From Haematobia irritans (lineage: Eukaryota > Arthropoda > Insecta > Diptera > Muscidae), in contig NC_134401.1 in NCBI RefSeq assembly GCF_050003625.1, positions 90,374,852 to 90,438,851 on the forward strand: DNA of 64,000 nucleotides, written 5' to 3'. The notes beneath the pieces were generated by a model. The model saw only the letters and a program-made list of their open reading frames with translations. It was not told where the DNA came from and made no database searches. Below are positions 1 through 9,893 of this stretch, one piece after another. Both the position numbers and the translations under genes were made by a program. Every line of letters begins with the position of its first letter. Within the stretch, counting starts at the first letter, position 1.

Positions 1-130
1 TATGAAAGATAAATCGCCAATTTAAAACGATACAATATAGTATTTAGAACAATTTTGTTTCTTTGATATTCATCTATGTGTGTGAAGATAAATTGTGAAT
101 TTAACTACACCAAAAAAAAAAAAAAGATCA

Positions 131-305
131 AACAATACGACTTCAATGAAGGGCCGCAAATTTCCAAAATAGGAGTCCTAAATTTAGTAAAAATTTGAAG
201 CAAAGATTATTAACTTTATTTTAATTAAAATTTCATTATTTTAGAGAATCTTGTCCCTAATATTTTGTAGATTGGACATCCTAAGATTTAGGTTTAACAT
301 CACTT
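131..305 (-). mobile_element. G-family element fragment
   Basis: This is an internal and left-end piece of the non-autonomous G family (best copies at 11593-12250 and 15310-15968), in reverse orientation. The match includes the stretch around TTTGAAGCAAAGATTAT and the block ending CCTAAGATTTAGGTT. No coding capacity is visible. The first 130 bases of the window are AT-rich with nothing assignable. Confidence 0.55.
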
Positions 306-337
306 AAAAATTTTTCCAGTCTGCAGTGTGGGCTATA

Positions 338-530
338 TTAAAATCTGGATCGATTTTGAACAAATTTGGAAAAGATTGCTAAAATATTAATTTTACTCTC
401 AGCGCAAAATTTCAGAATTTTCGGAGTGAAACTTTGGGCTCCGTGATCATTTGAATCTAAATTGACCAAAAGATATATATGGGTGCTATAACTAAATCTG
501 AACTGGTTTCTTCCAAAATCCATAGGGTGT
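338..530 (-). mobile_element. AAGT-1 element fragment
   Basis: This matches the part of AAGT-1 elements containing ATATATGGGNGCTATA and CTGAACYGATTTCTTCC, in the orientation of the copy at 49234-51680. It stops abruptly at 530, where a MITE begins. The open frame across it is a shadow of the repeat and not a gene. Confidence 0.6.
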
Positions 531-611
531 AACGGCCATTTTCATATAGCTCCGTTAGGCTTTAACTACCAGTTAACAGAAAGTAAATTGCAAATGTCTT
601 CTCTCCGGTTA

Positions 612-1048
612 GGTTAGGATAGGTTAAAGTGGCAGCCCGATTAAGATTCGGGCTCACTTAGACTATTCAGTCCATTGTGATACCACATTAACTAAAAGTA
701 CCTATTATATATGGGTTCTAGTTTTAACCGCTGAACCTTCTTGATTATTTTTCTTTGTTGAACCAACCAGATTGTTCCAAAAACATTAGCAGACTGCTTA
801 AGTTAACGTTTTCCAGATCCGCCAGTATTTTGAAGCTATATGCTCCCAAAAGTTGCTTGCGCTTTACACAAAATGCAGGACACTCACACAAGAGGTGTTT
901 AATTGATTCCTTTTCCTCCGCATCATGACAGCTCATACAATAGTCATTATACTTCGCGCCAATAGTTTTTGCAAAATCGCCTATCAGGCAGCGACCCGTT
1001 ATAGCAGATATCAGGAGTGATATCTGACGTCTCGAGAACACTAGCATA
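612..1048 (-). mobile_element. LINE-A, 5'-truncated copy 1
   Basis: This 437-bp non-LTR retrotransposon end is inserted in a MITE. It is flanked by a 12-bp target-site duplication, TCTCTCCGGTTA, at 600-611 and 1049-1060. On the minus strand it reads the end of the ORF, a short 3' UTR, the block TGTGGTATCACAATGGACTG, a perfect hairpin (AGCCCGA, 7-nt loop, TCGGGCT) and a (TAACC)n-type tail. The same 3' end is carried by SINE-A, so this is probably the SINE's partner LINE. Confidence 0.85.
745..1048 (-). pseudogene. LINE ORF2 C-terminal fragment (CCHC tail)
   Basis: This is the carboxy end of a non-LTR retrotransposon polyprotein. It includes RQISLLISAITGRCLIGDF followed by a zinc-knuckle-like C-x2-C-x9-H-x3-C (within CMSCHDAEE and HLLCECPAF). 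Such a CCHC tail after the RT/RNase H region is known from I/R1/LOA/Jockey-related LINEs; the exact clade cannot be set from this piece. Endonuclease, reverse transcriptase and RNase H domains are missing because of 5' truncation. An ATG at 1104 gives a 119-residue open frame, but its first codons come from the host MITE, so the N-terminus is chimeric and this is not a working gene. Confidence 0.8.
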
Positions 1049-1225
1049 TCTCTCCGGTTAACTTTAACTGAAAAATTTTCAGCATTTAAGTTCCTAACTG
1101 GCATATGGAATAGATATGCAAAATGACAGTTCTGACCATAGGAGCTACATGAAAATGACCGTTAATCTGACCCAAAATAGACTTTGATAAAAAAATTTGT
1201 TCACAGACAGACGGACATGTCTAGA

Positions 1226-1822
1226 TCGACTCACATGTCTAACATAGAAATAAAATTTTGCCAAATTTTTTTTAAAAACATAAAATATTGACAAAATTTC
1301 CCTAAAAATAAATTTGACACAATTTTCTATAGAAATAAAATTTTGACAAAACTGTTTATAGAAATAAAATTTTGACAAAATTTTCTATGGAAATAAAATT
1401 TTAACAAAATTTTCTATAGAAATAAAATTTTGACAAAAATTTCTATAGAAATAAAATTTGGAAAAATGTTCTATAGTAATAAAATTTTGACAAAAATGTC
1501 TATAGTAATAAAATTTTGACAAAATTTTCTACAGAAATAATATTTTGAAAAAATTTTCTATAGAATTAAAATTGTGACGAAATTCCCCAAAAAAAAAATA
1601 CATTTTCCATTTTTTGACAATATTTTGACAAAATTTTCTATAAAAAAAAAATTGACAAAATTTTCTATGAAAACATTTTGACAAATTTTTCTATAATAAA
1701 ATTTTGACTAAAATTTTCTATAGGAATACAATTTTGACAAAATTTTCTAAAAAAAATTAAAACATTTTCCATAGAAATAAAATTTTGACAAAATTTTCTA
1801 TAAAAAAAATTTTTTGATAAAA
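1226..1822 (-). repeat. sat29 minisatellite array
   Basis: These are degenerate tandem copies of a 29-bp unit, seen here as TTTTGACAAAATTTTCTATAG plus AAATAAAA. Just upstream (1190-1225) is a scrap resembling the AAGT element segment GACGGACATG...TAGATCGACTCA, so the array may derive from an AAGT-2 element. Confidence 0.85.
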
Positions 1823-1846
1823 TTGCAAATGTCTTCTCTCCGGTTA

Positions 1847-2283
1847 GGTTAGGATAGGTTAAAGTGGCAGCCCGATTAAGATTCGGGCTCACTTAGACTA
1901 TTCAGTCCATTGTGATACCACATTAACTAAAAGTACCTATTATATATGGGTTCTAGTTTTAACCGCTGAACCTTCTTGATTATTTTTCTTTGTTGAACCA
2001 ACCAGATTGTTCCAAAAACATTAGCAGACTGCTTAAGTTAACGTTTTCCAGATCCGCCAGTATTTTGAAGCTATATGCTCCCAAAAGTTGCTTGCGCTTT
2101 ACACAAAATGCAGGACACTCACACAAGAGGTGTTTAATTGATTCCTTTTCCTCCGCATCATGACAGCTCATACAATAGTCATTATACTTCGCGCCAATAG
2201 ATTTTGCAAAATCGCCTATCAGGCAGCGACCCGTTATAGCAGATATCAGGAGTGATATCTGACGTCTCGAGAACACTAGCATA
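1847..2283 (-). mobile_element. LINE-A, 5'-truncated copy 2
   Basis: This is the duplicate of the LINE-A insertion at 612-1048, carried by segmental duplication and not by a second transposition. The flanking 12-bp duplications and chimeric N-terminus are the same. Confidence 0.85.
1980..2283 (-). pseudogene. LINE ORF2 C-terminal fragment, duplicate
   Basis: This is the same CCHC-tail fragment as at 745-1048. It differs by one residue (FAKSIGAKY here against FAKTIGAKY there). It is non-functional because the enzymatic domains are absent. Confidence 0.8.
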
Positions 2284-2460
2284 TCTCTCCGGTTAACTTT
2301 AACTGAAAAATTTTCAGCATTTAAGTTCCTAACTGGCATATGGAATAGATATGCAAAATGACAGTTCTGACCATAGGAGCTACATGAAAATGACCGTTAA
2401 TCTGACCCAAAATAGACTTTGATAAAAAAATTTGTTCACAGACAGACGGACATGTCTAGA

Positions 2461-3175
2461 TCGACTCACATGTCTAACATAGAAATAAAATTTTGCCAAA
2501 TTTTTTTTAAAAACATAAAATATTGACAAAATTTCCCTAAAAATAAATTTGACACAATTTTCTATAGAAATAAAATTTTGACAAAACTGTTTATAGAAAT
2601 AAAATTTTGACAAAATTTTCTATGGAAATAAAATTTTAACAAAATTTTCTATAGAAATAAAATTTTGACAAAAATTTCTATAGAAATAAAATTTGGAAAA
2701 ATGTTCTATAGTAATAAAATTTTGACAAAAATGTCTATAGTAATAAAATTTTGACAAAATTTTCTACAGAAATAATATTTTGAAAAAATTTTCTATAGAA
2801 TTAAAATTGTGACGAAATTCCCCAAAAAAAAAATACATTTTCCATTTTTTGACAATATTTTGACAAAATTTTCTATAAAAAAAAAATTGACAAAATTTTC
2901 TATGAAAACATTTTGACAAATTTTTCTATAATAAAATTTTGACTAAAATTTTCTATAGGAATACAATTTTGACAAAATTTTCTAAAAAAAATTAAAACAT
3001 TTTCCATAGAAATAAAATTTTGACAAAATTTTCTATAAAAAAAATTTTTTGATAAAATTTTCTATAAATACATTTTGACAAAGTTGTCTTTAACAAAATT
3101 TTGAAAAAATTTTCTTTAGGAATAAAAATAAAATTTTCTATAGAAATAAAATGTTGTTTTTTGTTTGGTAGTTTT
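2461..3175 (-). repeat. sat29 minisatellite array
   Basis: This is the duplicated sat29 array plus about 115 bp more of degenerate units beyond the end of the duplication. Confidence 0.85.
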
Positions 3176-4584
3176 TTGGTAAAATTTTCTCCAAATTTTG
3201 GTAGAATATTTTTGGTTCGAGTGTGTGCCTGTAAGAAATGGCAGCCATCATTCCTAATATAACCTATTCTAACTAAACTAATGATTTGATTACTTGACTT
3301 TCGTTCGGAACTGCCACCCGAAGTGTGGGTAACAAAAATTCAACCTCATAAGAGGTCTAATTAGTGACTGCATAAAGACACTGGACAATTGTTGGTTCTA
3401 ACATTGTTAGCGATACCAACTTTATGTTGGGCGCCAAAGCCGTTAGCCAAAAATTCTTCCAAACTATTCACGCCTCGTAAATGAAAGTATAAAATTTTAA
3501 ACTTAATGTCTTCTACAACAAATTTGATCATATTGTAAACATTTTCTGTACCATTGTCATTTATTATAAAAACATACTAGCATTAAGTTGGGCGCCAGCA
3601 CTATTAACCAAAACTTCATATCGGAGCCTCGTACCACTACAATTTATATGAACTTCTATGAGGAATGGGGGGTGTTATCTAATAATGACAAACAATGTGT
3701 AATGAAAACTAAACGCATATGGTAGACAGCCGTTTATTACAACAAACATTTCGATTAATCATATATCCTTGAGGTCTTGAGAGCAATGTTAGCAACAATT
3801 TTGACGTTTTTTATTACGATTTTGTTTTTTTGTTTTTTCATTTGAGAAAATTGACCCAAATGTTCTTATATGTCATTTTTGATTATTTATGCACTTTATT
3901 TTTCAATTACATTTTAGTGAATTTAGATATCTCGCTAAATTGCCAAATGCCAAATATGGTATTGAATTTATTTGGTTAAAATAAATAAATTATGATGTTT
4001 AAGAGAGATACACATACATAATATTAAGATGCTGTTTCTGATATTGTTAACAGATACATTATGATTTATGTCCCTATAGATTCACACATGTTTTTAAATT
4101 GTTTTATTTTATTATTATTCTATTTTTTTTTTCGTTTGCGCAGAATTATTTTTGTAAATAAAATTGTTGTTCAATGCAATGACGAATCTTTGCCTCATTC
4201 ATTTCAGAGAAGAAAGGCAATGAATATTAGAAATATTTTTTACTCTTGACATTCATTTCAGAGGATAGGAAAAAAAAATAAAATTAATTCACCGCAGCGT
4301 ATGAAAATGTTATGCATCACAAAAATTCATCCGCCCAAGTGTGATTATAATGACGCAAAACATTTAAGGGCTATAAGGATGCACGTGAGAACTTGACAAA
4401 TGTAAGAAAGAAATTAAGATTTTGTTTTAGTTTTTTTTTCTATATTGTTATTGTCTACACTAAAAATATTATCTTTGTAAAAAGACAAAAAATATTCTTA
4501 AAAAGAAATGTTAAGACAATTCGTCAAAACTATGAAATATTTCATATATTTTGAGAAGCTTTTAAATGACAACCACGGTTTACT
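3176..4584. other. Non-coding, no clear element
   Basis: This AT-rich stretch lacks a supportable gene. Two diverged blocks containing GTTGGGCGCCA (about 3428 and 3587) followed by TTARCCAAAAMTTC suggest an old repeat of roughly 160 bp. The short open frame at 4061-4249 is low-complexity. Confidence 0.4.
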
Positions 4585-4717
4585 ATAGAAAAATTTGTCT
4601 AAATTTTATTTCTATGGAATATTTTGTCAAAATTTGATTTTTGTTGGAAATGTTGTCAAAATTTTATTTCTATAGAAAGTTTCTCAAATTTTGATTTCTA
4701 TAGAAAATTTTGTCATA

Positions 4718-5156
4718 GAGTGCGCTCGCGGTAACATGAACACCGCATAACGTGAACACGCTTTTTCTGACACTAATGTGCCGTGCAGACTATAACTTTA
4801 TCCAGATATGTCGACCATATCCCATTATTGGCCACATTATAAGTTAAGCCCGCAGACATAATCGATACTACTGCTACGCAATTTTTTAGTGATCGAGCTA
4901 GTTTGGCTTTTTTCGTGAATTTTAATTATTAATTTAAATTGCATTATAATTCCATACCCACTAATATTTTTCCGATCTCTTTTTTTTCATGAAATTAAAT
5001 TATGTTTTTAATATTACTAATAACAAAAATAAAAAAACTATTACGCTAGAACGTGTAAAACTTCCGAATATGGCGATTTTGTTCTGCAATTCGCTGAAGC
5101 TCGCTAAAGTGAACACTCTTGGGTTTTAATTAGTTCACGTTACCGCGAGTGCACTG
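4718..5156 (+). mobile_element. pogo/Tigger-like MITE
   Basis: This 439-bp element is flanked by TA at 4716-4717 and 5157-5158. Its 24-bp inverted ends differ at 3 positions: GAGTGCGCTCGCGGTAAC on the left, CAGTGCACTCGCGGTAAC on the right read inward. The CAGT-type end with TA duplication is what pogo-group Tc1/mariner elements show. GTGAAC motifs recur inside both ends and could be transposase sites. There is no transposase frame. Confidence 0.7.
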
Positions 5157-5419
5157 TATTTTTATTTCTATAGAAAATTTTGTCAACATTTTAATTTTTC
5201 TTTAGAAAATTGACTTAGTTTTAATGCTATAGAAAATTTTGTCAAAATTTTATTGCTATAGAAAATTTTGTCAAAATTTTATTTCTATAGAAAATTTTGT
5301 CAAAATTTTATTTCTATAGAAAATTTTGTCAAAATTTTATTTCTATAGAAAATTTTGTCAAAATTTTATTTCTATACAAAATTTTATTTCTAGAGCAAAT
5401 TTTGTCAAAATTAGATTTT

Positions 5420-5542
5420 GTGTAAAACTCCCGATTATGGCGATATTTTGTTCTGAAATTCGCTGAAGCTCGCTAACGTAAACATTTTCGCTAACGTGAA
5501 CTCTCTTGGTTTTAATTAGTTCACGTTACCGCGAGTGCACTG
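5420..5542 (+). mobile_element. Partial pogo-like MITE (right end), copy 2
   Basis: This is the right-hand ~105-123 bp of the MITE at 4718-5156, ending in the same CGCGAGTGCACTG terminus. It has a small internal duplication of CGCTAACGTGAAC. The left part is replaced by sat29 units. Confidence 0.75.
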
Positions 5543-5915
5543 TACTTTTATTTCTATACAAAATTTTGTCGAAACTTTATTTTTGTAGAAAATTGTCTTA
5601 GTTTTATTGCTATAGAAAATTTTATTTATATAGAAAATTTAATTAAAATTTTAATTCTATAGAAACTTTTGTAAAAATTTTATTTCTATAGAAAAGTTTA
5701 TCAACACTTTTTTTCTATAGAAATTTTTAAAAATTTTATTTCTATAGAAAATTTTGTTAAAATTTTATTTCTATAGAAAAATTAATTAAAATTTTAATTC
5801 TATAGAAAATTGTATCAAAATTTTATTTCTATAGAAAATTTTGTCAAAATTTTATTTCTATAGAAATTTTTAAAAAAATTTATTTCTAGAGAAAATTTTG
5901 TCAAAATTTGATTTC

Positions 5916-6020
5916 ATGTAAAACTCCCGAATATGGCGATATTTTGTTCTGAAATTCGCTGAAGCTTGCTAACGTGAACTATCTTGGTTTTAATTAGTTC
6001 ACGTTACCGCGAGTGCACTG
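5916..6020 (+). mobile_element. Partial pogo-like MITE (right end), copy 3
   Basis: This has nearly the same left breakpoint (around TGTAAAACTCCCG) and the same right terminus as the copies at 5420 and 6340. That indicates co-amplification with sat29 and not separate insertions. Confidence 0.75.
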
Positions 6021-6339
6021 TATTTTTATTTCTATAGAAAATGTTGTATTTTTTAGAAAATTGTCTTAGTTTTATTGCTATAGATAATTTTGTCAAAATT
6101 TTATCTCTATAGAAAATTTTGTCAACATTTTATTTATATAGAAAATTTTGTCAAAAATTTATTTCTATAGAAAATTTTGTCAACATTTTATTTCTATAAA
6201 AAATTTTGTCATATTTTTATTTCTATAGAAATTTTTGTCAAAATTTTATTTCTAGAGAAAATGTTGTTAAAATTTTATTTCTAGAGAAAATTTTATTAAA
6301 ATTTTATTTCCATAGAAAATTTTGTCAAAATTTTTTTTA

Positions 6340-6444
6340 ATGTAAAACTCCCGAATATGGCGATATTTTGTTCTGAAATTCGCTGAAGCTCGCTAATGTG
6401 AACTCTCTTGGTTTTTATTAGTTCACGTTACTGCGAGTACACTG
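6340..6444 (+). mobile_element. Partial pogo-like MITE (right end), copy 4
   Basis: This is the last of the co-amplified right-end blocks, with a slightly diverged terminus (CTGCGAGTACACTG). Confidence 0.75.
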
Positions 6445-6699
6445 TATTTTTATTTCAATAGAAAAATTTTTGTCATTTTTTTAGAAAATTGTCTTCGTTT
6501 TATTGCTATAGAAAATTTTGTCAACATTTTATTTCTATAAAAAATTTTGTCAAATTTTTATTTCTATAGAAATTTTTGTCAAAATTTTATTTCTAGAGAA
6601 AATTTTTTAAAATTTTATTTCTAGAGAAAATTTTGTTAAAATTTTATTTCTATAAAATTTGTGAAGAAAGTGCCTCTTAGAGCAAAGGTGTTGCACTTG

Positions 6700-6865
6700 A
6701 ACTAAAATTTGCTTCTTAGAATCAAGTACACAAAACCCAAATTTAAAAGAGAAGTGTGTCTTAAAAGTATCTTTACTAAAATTCTCCGCTTCTTTGGCTC
6801 GGAATCAATACCAAAATCATTAAAGACAAAATCTTTGGAACCGGGCATGCTTTTTTTCAGTGTAA
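6700..6865 (-). mobile_element. CACTG-family element, end fragment
   Basis: This has the terminal ~165 bp seen at the right end of the copy at 13472-14328, including CTCCGCTTCTTTGGCTCGG and the terminus GGGCATGCTTTTTTTCAGTG. No other part is present. Confidence 0.7.
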
Positions 6866-6975
6866 GACTAAAAAACTAAGCTAAAGAAAGTGATAACATT
6901 GAAATAACCGACGTCGAGGTAAGAGCAATTAGATTACTCCATATATTCATTGGGACTGGGTTCGTGTGTTAGCTA

Positions 6976-7472
6976 CACACAAAAAATTTTTTGTCTGATT
7001 CAATCACCAAATTAATTGATCCAATTAATTTTTTAATTGAAATGTCTTCAATCACGAAAATGATAGTATCAATCACAGTTTTAATTGGGCATAGAAAAAA
7101 TTCTTGATTAAAAAATTAATTGATTTTTTTCAGCAAATTTCAATTAATTTTTTAATTGATTCAATTAAAAATTTAATTGATGTTTTTATTTGGATTAACA
7201 AATGATTGGTTGAAATACATTTTACATTAAAAATTAAAAAAAATCAGCACTTTTTTAACTGCATTAGTCTTCCGAATTTGATTAAAAAGTTAATTTTATC
7301 AATTAATTTTTTAATTAAAAATTTTAAAATGTTCAATCATTGACTTAATTAACTTAATTTTCTATCATGATTAAAAAGTTAATTGTATCAATTAATTTAT
7401 TAATTGAAAAAATTTTCAACTTCAATTAACTTTTTAATTGGAAATATTTTGGTGATATTTTTTTCTGTGTAC
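6976..7472 (+). mobile_element. AATT-family MITE
   Basis: This is a full-length-looking copy, from ACACAAAAAATTTTTT to TTTTTTTCTGTGT. The interior is made of ATTAATTTTTTAATTG-type palindromes with the marker TTCAATCACNAAAATGATAG. It can fold on itself along its length. No reading frame is present. Confidence 0.7.
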
Positions 7473-8383
7473 ACTGTATAAAAACTAATCTTTTTAATCA
7501 TTTTAAATTTTGTTAGCAATATTTTAGCCACTGGAGAGTGCATGAGGTCATAAACTCCTATCTACCCAAAAAAAAATCATGGGTTGGAATGTTTCATTAG
7601 ACTATGACGATCATTTTTTTTTTCACTTTATATTTATAAGAAATGTCTTGAACAAGATAGGCACATGATTTGTAATATTCCTCCGGTTACAGATATATAA
7701 CCATGAATAATTTACATTTTTGCAATATTTATCTCACATAACAAAAAAAAAAATAAATCATAATTGATTCGATAAAGACACGTATTATGCGTTGGCCTCA
7801 AGACATCGGGTACGATTAATTAATGACCAGCGTAAGTGTACTCGTCGATACCAATGGTGAGGTGATGATATTGAGAATTTATATTTATATAAAAATTTCG
7901 CACACTAATAGTTTGTAAATTTGAATTGGTAGAGGGTGGTGGTATGGTTTGAATGTCACTTCTGTGGTATTGATAGCGGGAAGTGCACCAATGATTAATC
8001 ATTAAACATTTTAGGGGTATACACAATCGGCCTAACAAAAAAATTCAATTCATTTTTATTCATTGTTTGTTTACAAAAAAACTATACTGAATCATAATAC
8101 AAAAAAGTTGGATCGATACATTTTTTATGGAAGTGATATCTTCCTGTTATGCAAAATAAACAAAAAAAAAACACACACACACACACAAATACAAAAATTT
8201 GGACCGATATGTTTTTTTTATGGTGGTAATATCCTGTTGTTTAAACAAAAATAATAACTATAATAAAATTATAAATGTAGCTGAGATATATAACAAAAAA
8301 CTGGCATAATAAATATCATTTATTAACTTAAATATATTAAGTTAATAAGATTAAAAAACAACAACACCCAGAAAATGAATACA
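7473..8383. other. Non-coding, AT-rich
   Basis: No gene is supported. A (CA)n microsatellite lies at about 8170-8188. The open frame at 7820-8038 shows no recognisable domain. Confidence 0.4.
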
Positions 8384-8950
8384 CACAAAAATTTTTTTCT
8401 GATTCAATCACGAAATTAATTGATTCAATTATTTTTTTAAATGAAATGTCTTCAATCACAGAAATGATAGTATCAATTAAAAAATAAAATGACAGTCAAT
8501 TAAAAAATTGAAAAAAAATTATTGATCCAATTAAAAAATTAATTGATACTATTAATTTGTGTGATTGATTTTTATTTCAATTAAAAAATTTGTTGAATCA
8601 ATTAAATTTTTAATATTTTTGTAAAACTCAATTAAGATTTTAATTGGAAAAATTTCGTGAAATTTTTTTCTGATTCAATCACGAAATTAATTGATTCAAT
8701 TAATTTTTTATTTGAAACGTCTTCAATCACAGAAATTATAGTATCAATAAAAAAAATTAATTGACAGTCAATTAAGAAATTGAAAAAATAATTGATCCAA
8801 TTAAAATATTAATTGATACTATTAGTTTGTGTGATTGATTTTTATCTAAATTAAAAAATTTGTTGAATCAATTAAATTTTTAATTGAATATTTTTTTAAA
8901 ACTCAATTAAGATTTTAATTGGAAAATTTTCGTGAATTTTTTTCTGTGTG
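8384..8950 (+). mobile_element. AATT-family MITE, tandem dimer
   Basis: Two units of about 271 bp sit head to tail and share one internal terminus near 8660 (TTCGTGAAATTTTTTTCTG). Both begin with CTGATTCAATCACGAAATTA. The outer ends are ACACAAAAATTTTTTTCTG and the complement of CACACAGAAAAAAATTCACG. Confidence 0.75.
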
Positions 8951-8958
8951 TGATCGCG

Positions 8959-9165
8959 CCAAACATGTTTCAAGAGCAAAATTTTATTTTTGGACGGTGA
9001 ACATGGAACATGTTTGTCGCAACCATGTTATTTTCTCGACATATATTACATAATTAGATGATTTCGGCAATCATGTACATACTTGCGAAGAAACAACATT
9101 TTTGCGATAAAAATGTTCAATGTTCACCGTCCAAAACTAACATTTCGCTCTTAAAACATGTTTGG
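8959..9165. mobile_element. Foldback MITE (CCAAACATGTTT ends)
   Basis: This 207-bp element has imperfect inverted arms of more than 50 bp: CCAAACATGTTT at the left, AAACATGTTTGG at the right, and GGACGGTGAACATG mirrored by a complementary block near 9120. A related copy is at 43577-43742. No coding potential. Confidence 0.75.
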
Positions 9166-9170
9166 GAATA

Positions 9171-9821
9171 CACTGAAAAAAAAAAAAATCACGGCCGCTT
9201 CCAAAGATTTTGTCTTTACTCTAATGATTTTGGTATTGACTCCGAGCCAAAGAAGCGAAGAATACAAGTAACGATACTTTTAAGACACAATTCTCTTTTA
9301 AATTTGGGTTTTGTGTACTTGCTTGTTGGAAGCAAATTTTAATTTTTCGTTTTTTTTTCAGCTTTTTTTCTTCAAGTCCTTTAAAAACGAGTTAACGACA
9401 ACTTTATTTTCCAAATTCAGACTCAACTTCCAGGAAAAATTATGTAATGTTTCAAGTAACAAAGTTTTTAAAATAAAGTGTTGAAAACCATGTCCTATAT
9501 TTAAACGATTTTTTGCTTTGTAGTCAAGATGCAAAAAGATAACATATTTAAAGACAATTTCATTAATTTTAAAGAATTTTTCTGAATTATTAAAGTCAAG
9601 TTGACCTTAGCCCAAAAATTTTTTTCTTTCATGTTATGATACCATTTTCACGTCAAATCACTGAATATAAGGACAATACGACTGCATTGAAAAGTTTATC
9701 GACTTTTGGACAAGGAAAAAAACTTTATATTAGAGAAATGCGTCTTCTATGCTAAGCAAAATTTGCATTCGTATTTTAAGGACATGAAATCTTTGGTCTC
9801 ACGATAATATTTTTTTCAGTG
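9171..9821 (+). mobile_element. CACTG-family element, full copy
   Basis: The ends are CACTGAAAAAAA and TTTTTTTCAGTG. An 11-bp direct repeat TGTTTGGGAAT lies close to both sides (about 9158-9168 and 9822-9832) and may be a target-site duplication. The interior is non-coding. The site corresponding to 9731 carries a single TTA where the reverse copy at 13472-14328 has a Harbinger-like insertion. Confidence 0.75.
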
Positions 9822-9828
9822 TGTTTGG

Positions 9829-9893
9829 GAATGGACTGAATCGTATAAGTGAGCCTAAACTAATAGGCTACCACTATACCTAACCTAACTTAA
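9829..9893 (+). mobile_element. SINE-A or LINE-A 3' tail fragment
   Basis: This is a diverged tail: AATGGACTGAAT, GTGAGCCTAA, GGCTACCAC, then CCTAACCTAACTTAA. It is too short to say whether it came from the SINE or the LINE. Confidence 0.65.

Larger units (their letters stand above)
531..1164. mobile_element. MITE split by a LINE insertion
   Basis: Terminal inverted repeats are TAACGGCCATTTTCATATAG on the left and the complement of TAACGGTCATTTTCATGTAG on the right. A second, uninterrupted copy lies at 51719-51943 and gives the empty site. The element is about 200 bp once the LINE-A insertion (612-1048) is removed. Its superfamily is not recognised. Confidence 0.7.
589..1823. repeat. Tandem duplication, copy 1 (1,235 bp)
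   Basis: This segment holds part of a MITE, the LINE-A tail and a sat29 array, and is followed directly by a second copy at 1824-3058. Every landmark is displaced by exactly 1,235 bp. The only difference I noticed is at about position 971, which changes one residue of the LINE reading frame from Thr to Ser. The join lies in AT-rich sequence (AAATTGCAAATG). Confidence 0.9.
1824..3058. repeat. Tandem duplication, copy 2 (1,235 bp)
   Basis: This is the second copy of the segment at 589-1823, in direct orientation with no spacer. Beyond its right edge the sat29 array continues into sequence that copy 1 lacks. The near identity means a very recent duplication or an assembly artefact. Confidence 0.9.
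4585..6660 (+). repeat. sat29 array with higher-order blocks
   Basis: Tandem 29-bp units (TATAGAAAATTTTGTC plus AAAATTTTATTTC) run from 4585 to 6660. They are interrupted by a pogo-like MITE at 4718-5156 and by three partial copies of its right quarter at 5420, 5916 and 6340. These make an irregular higher-order repeat of about 370-500 bp. Confidence 0.9.
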
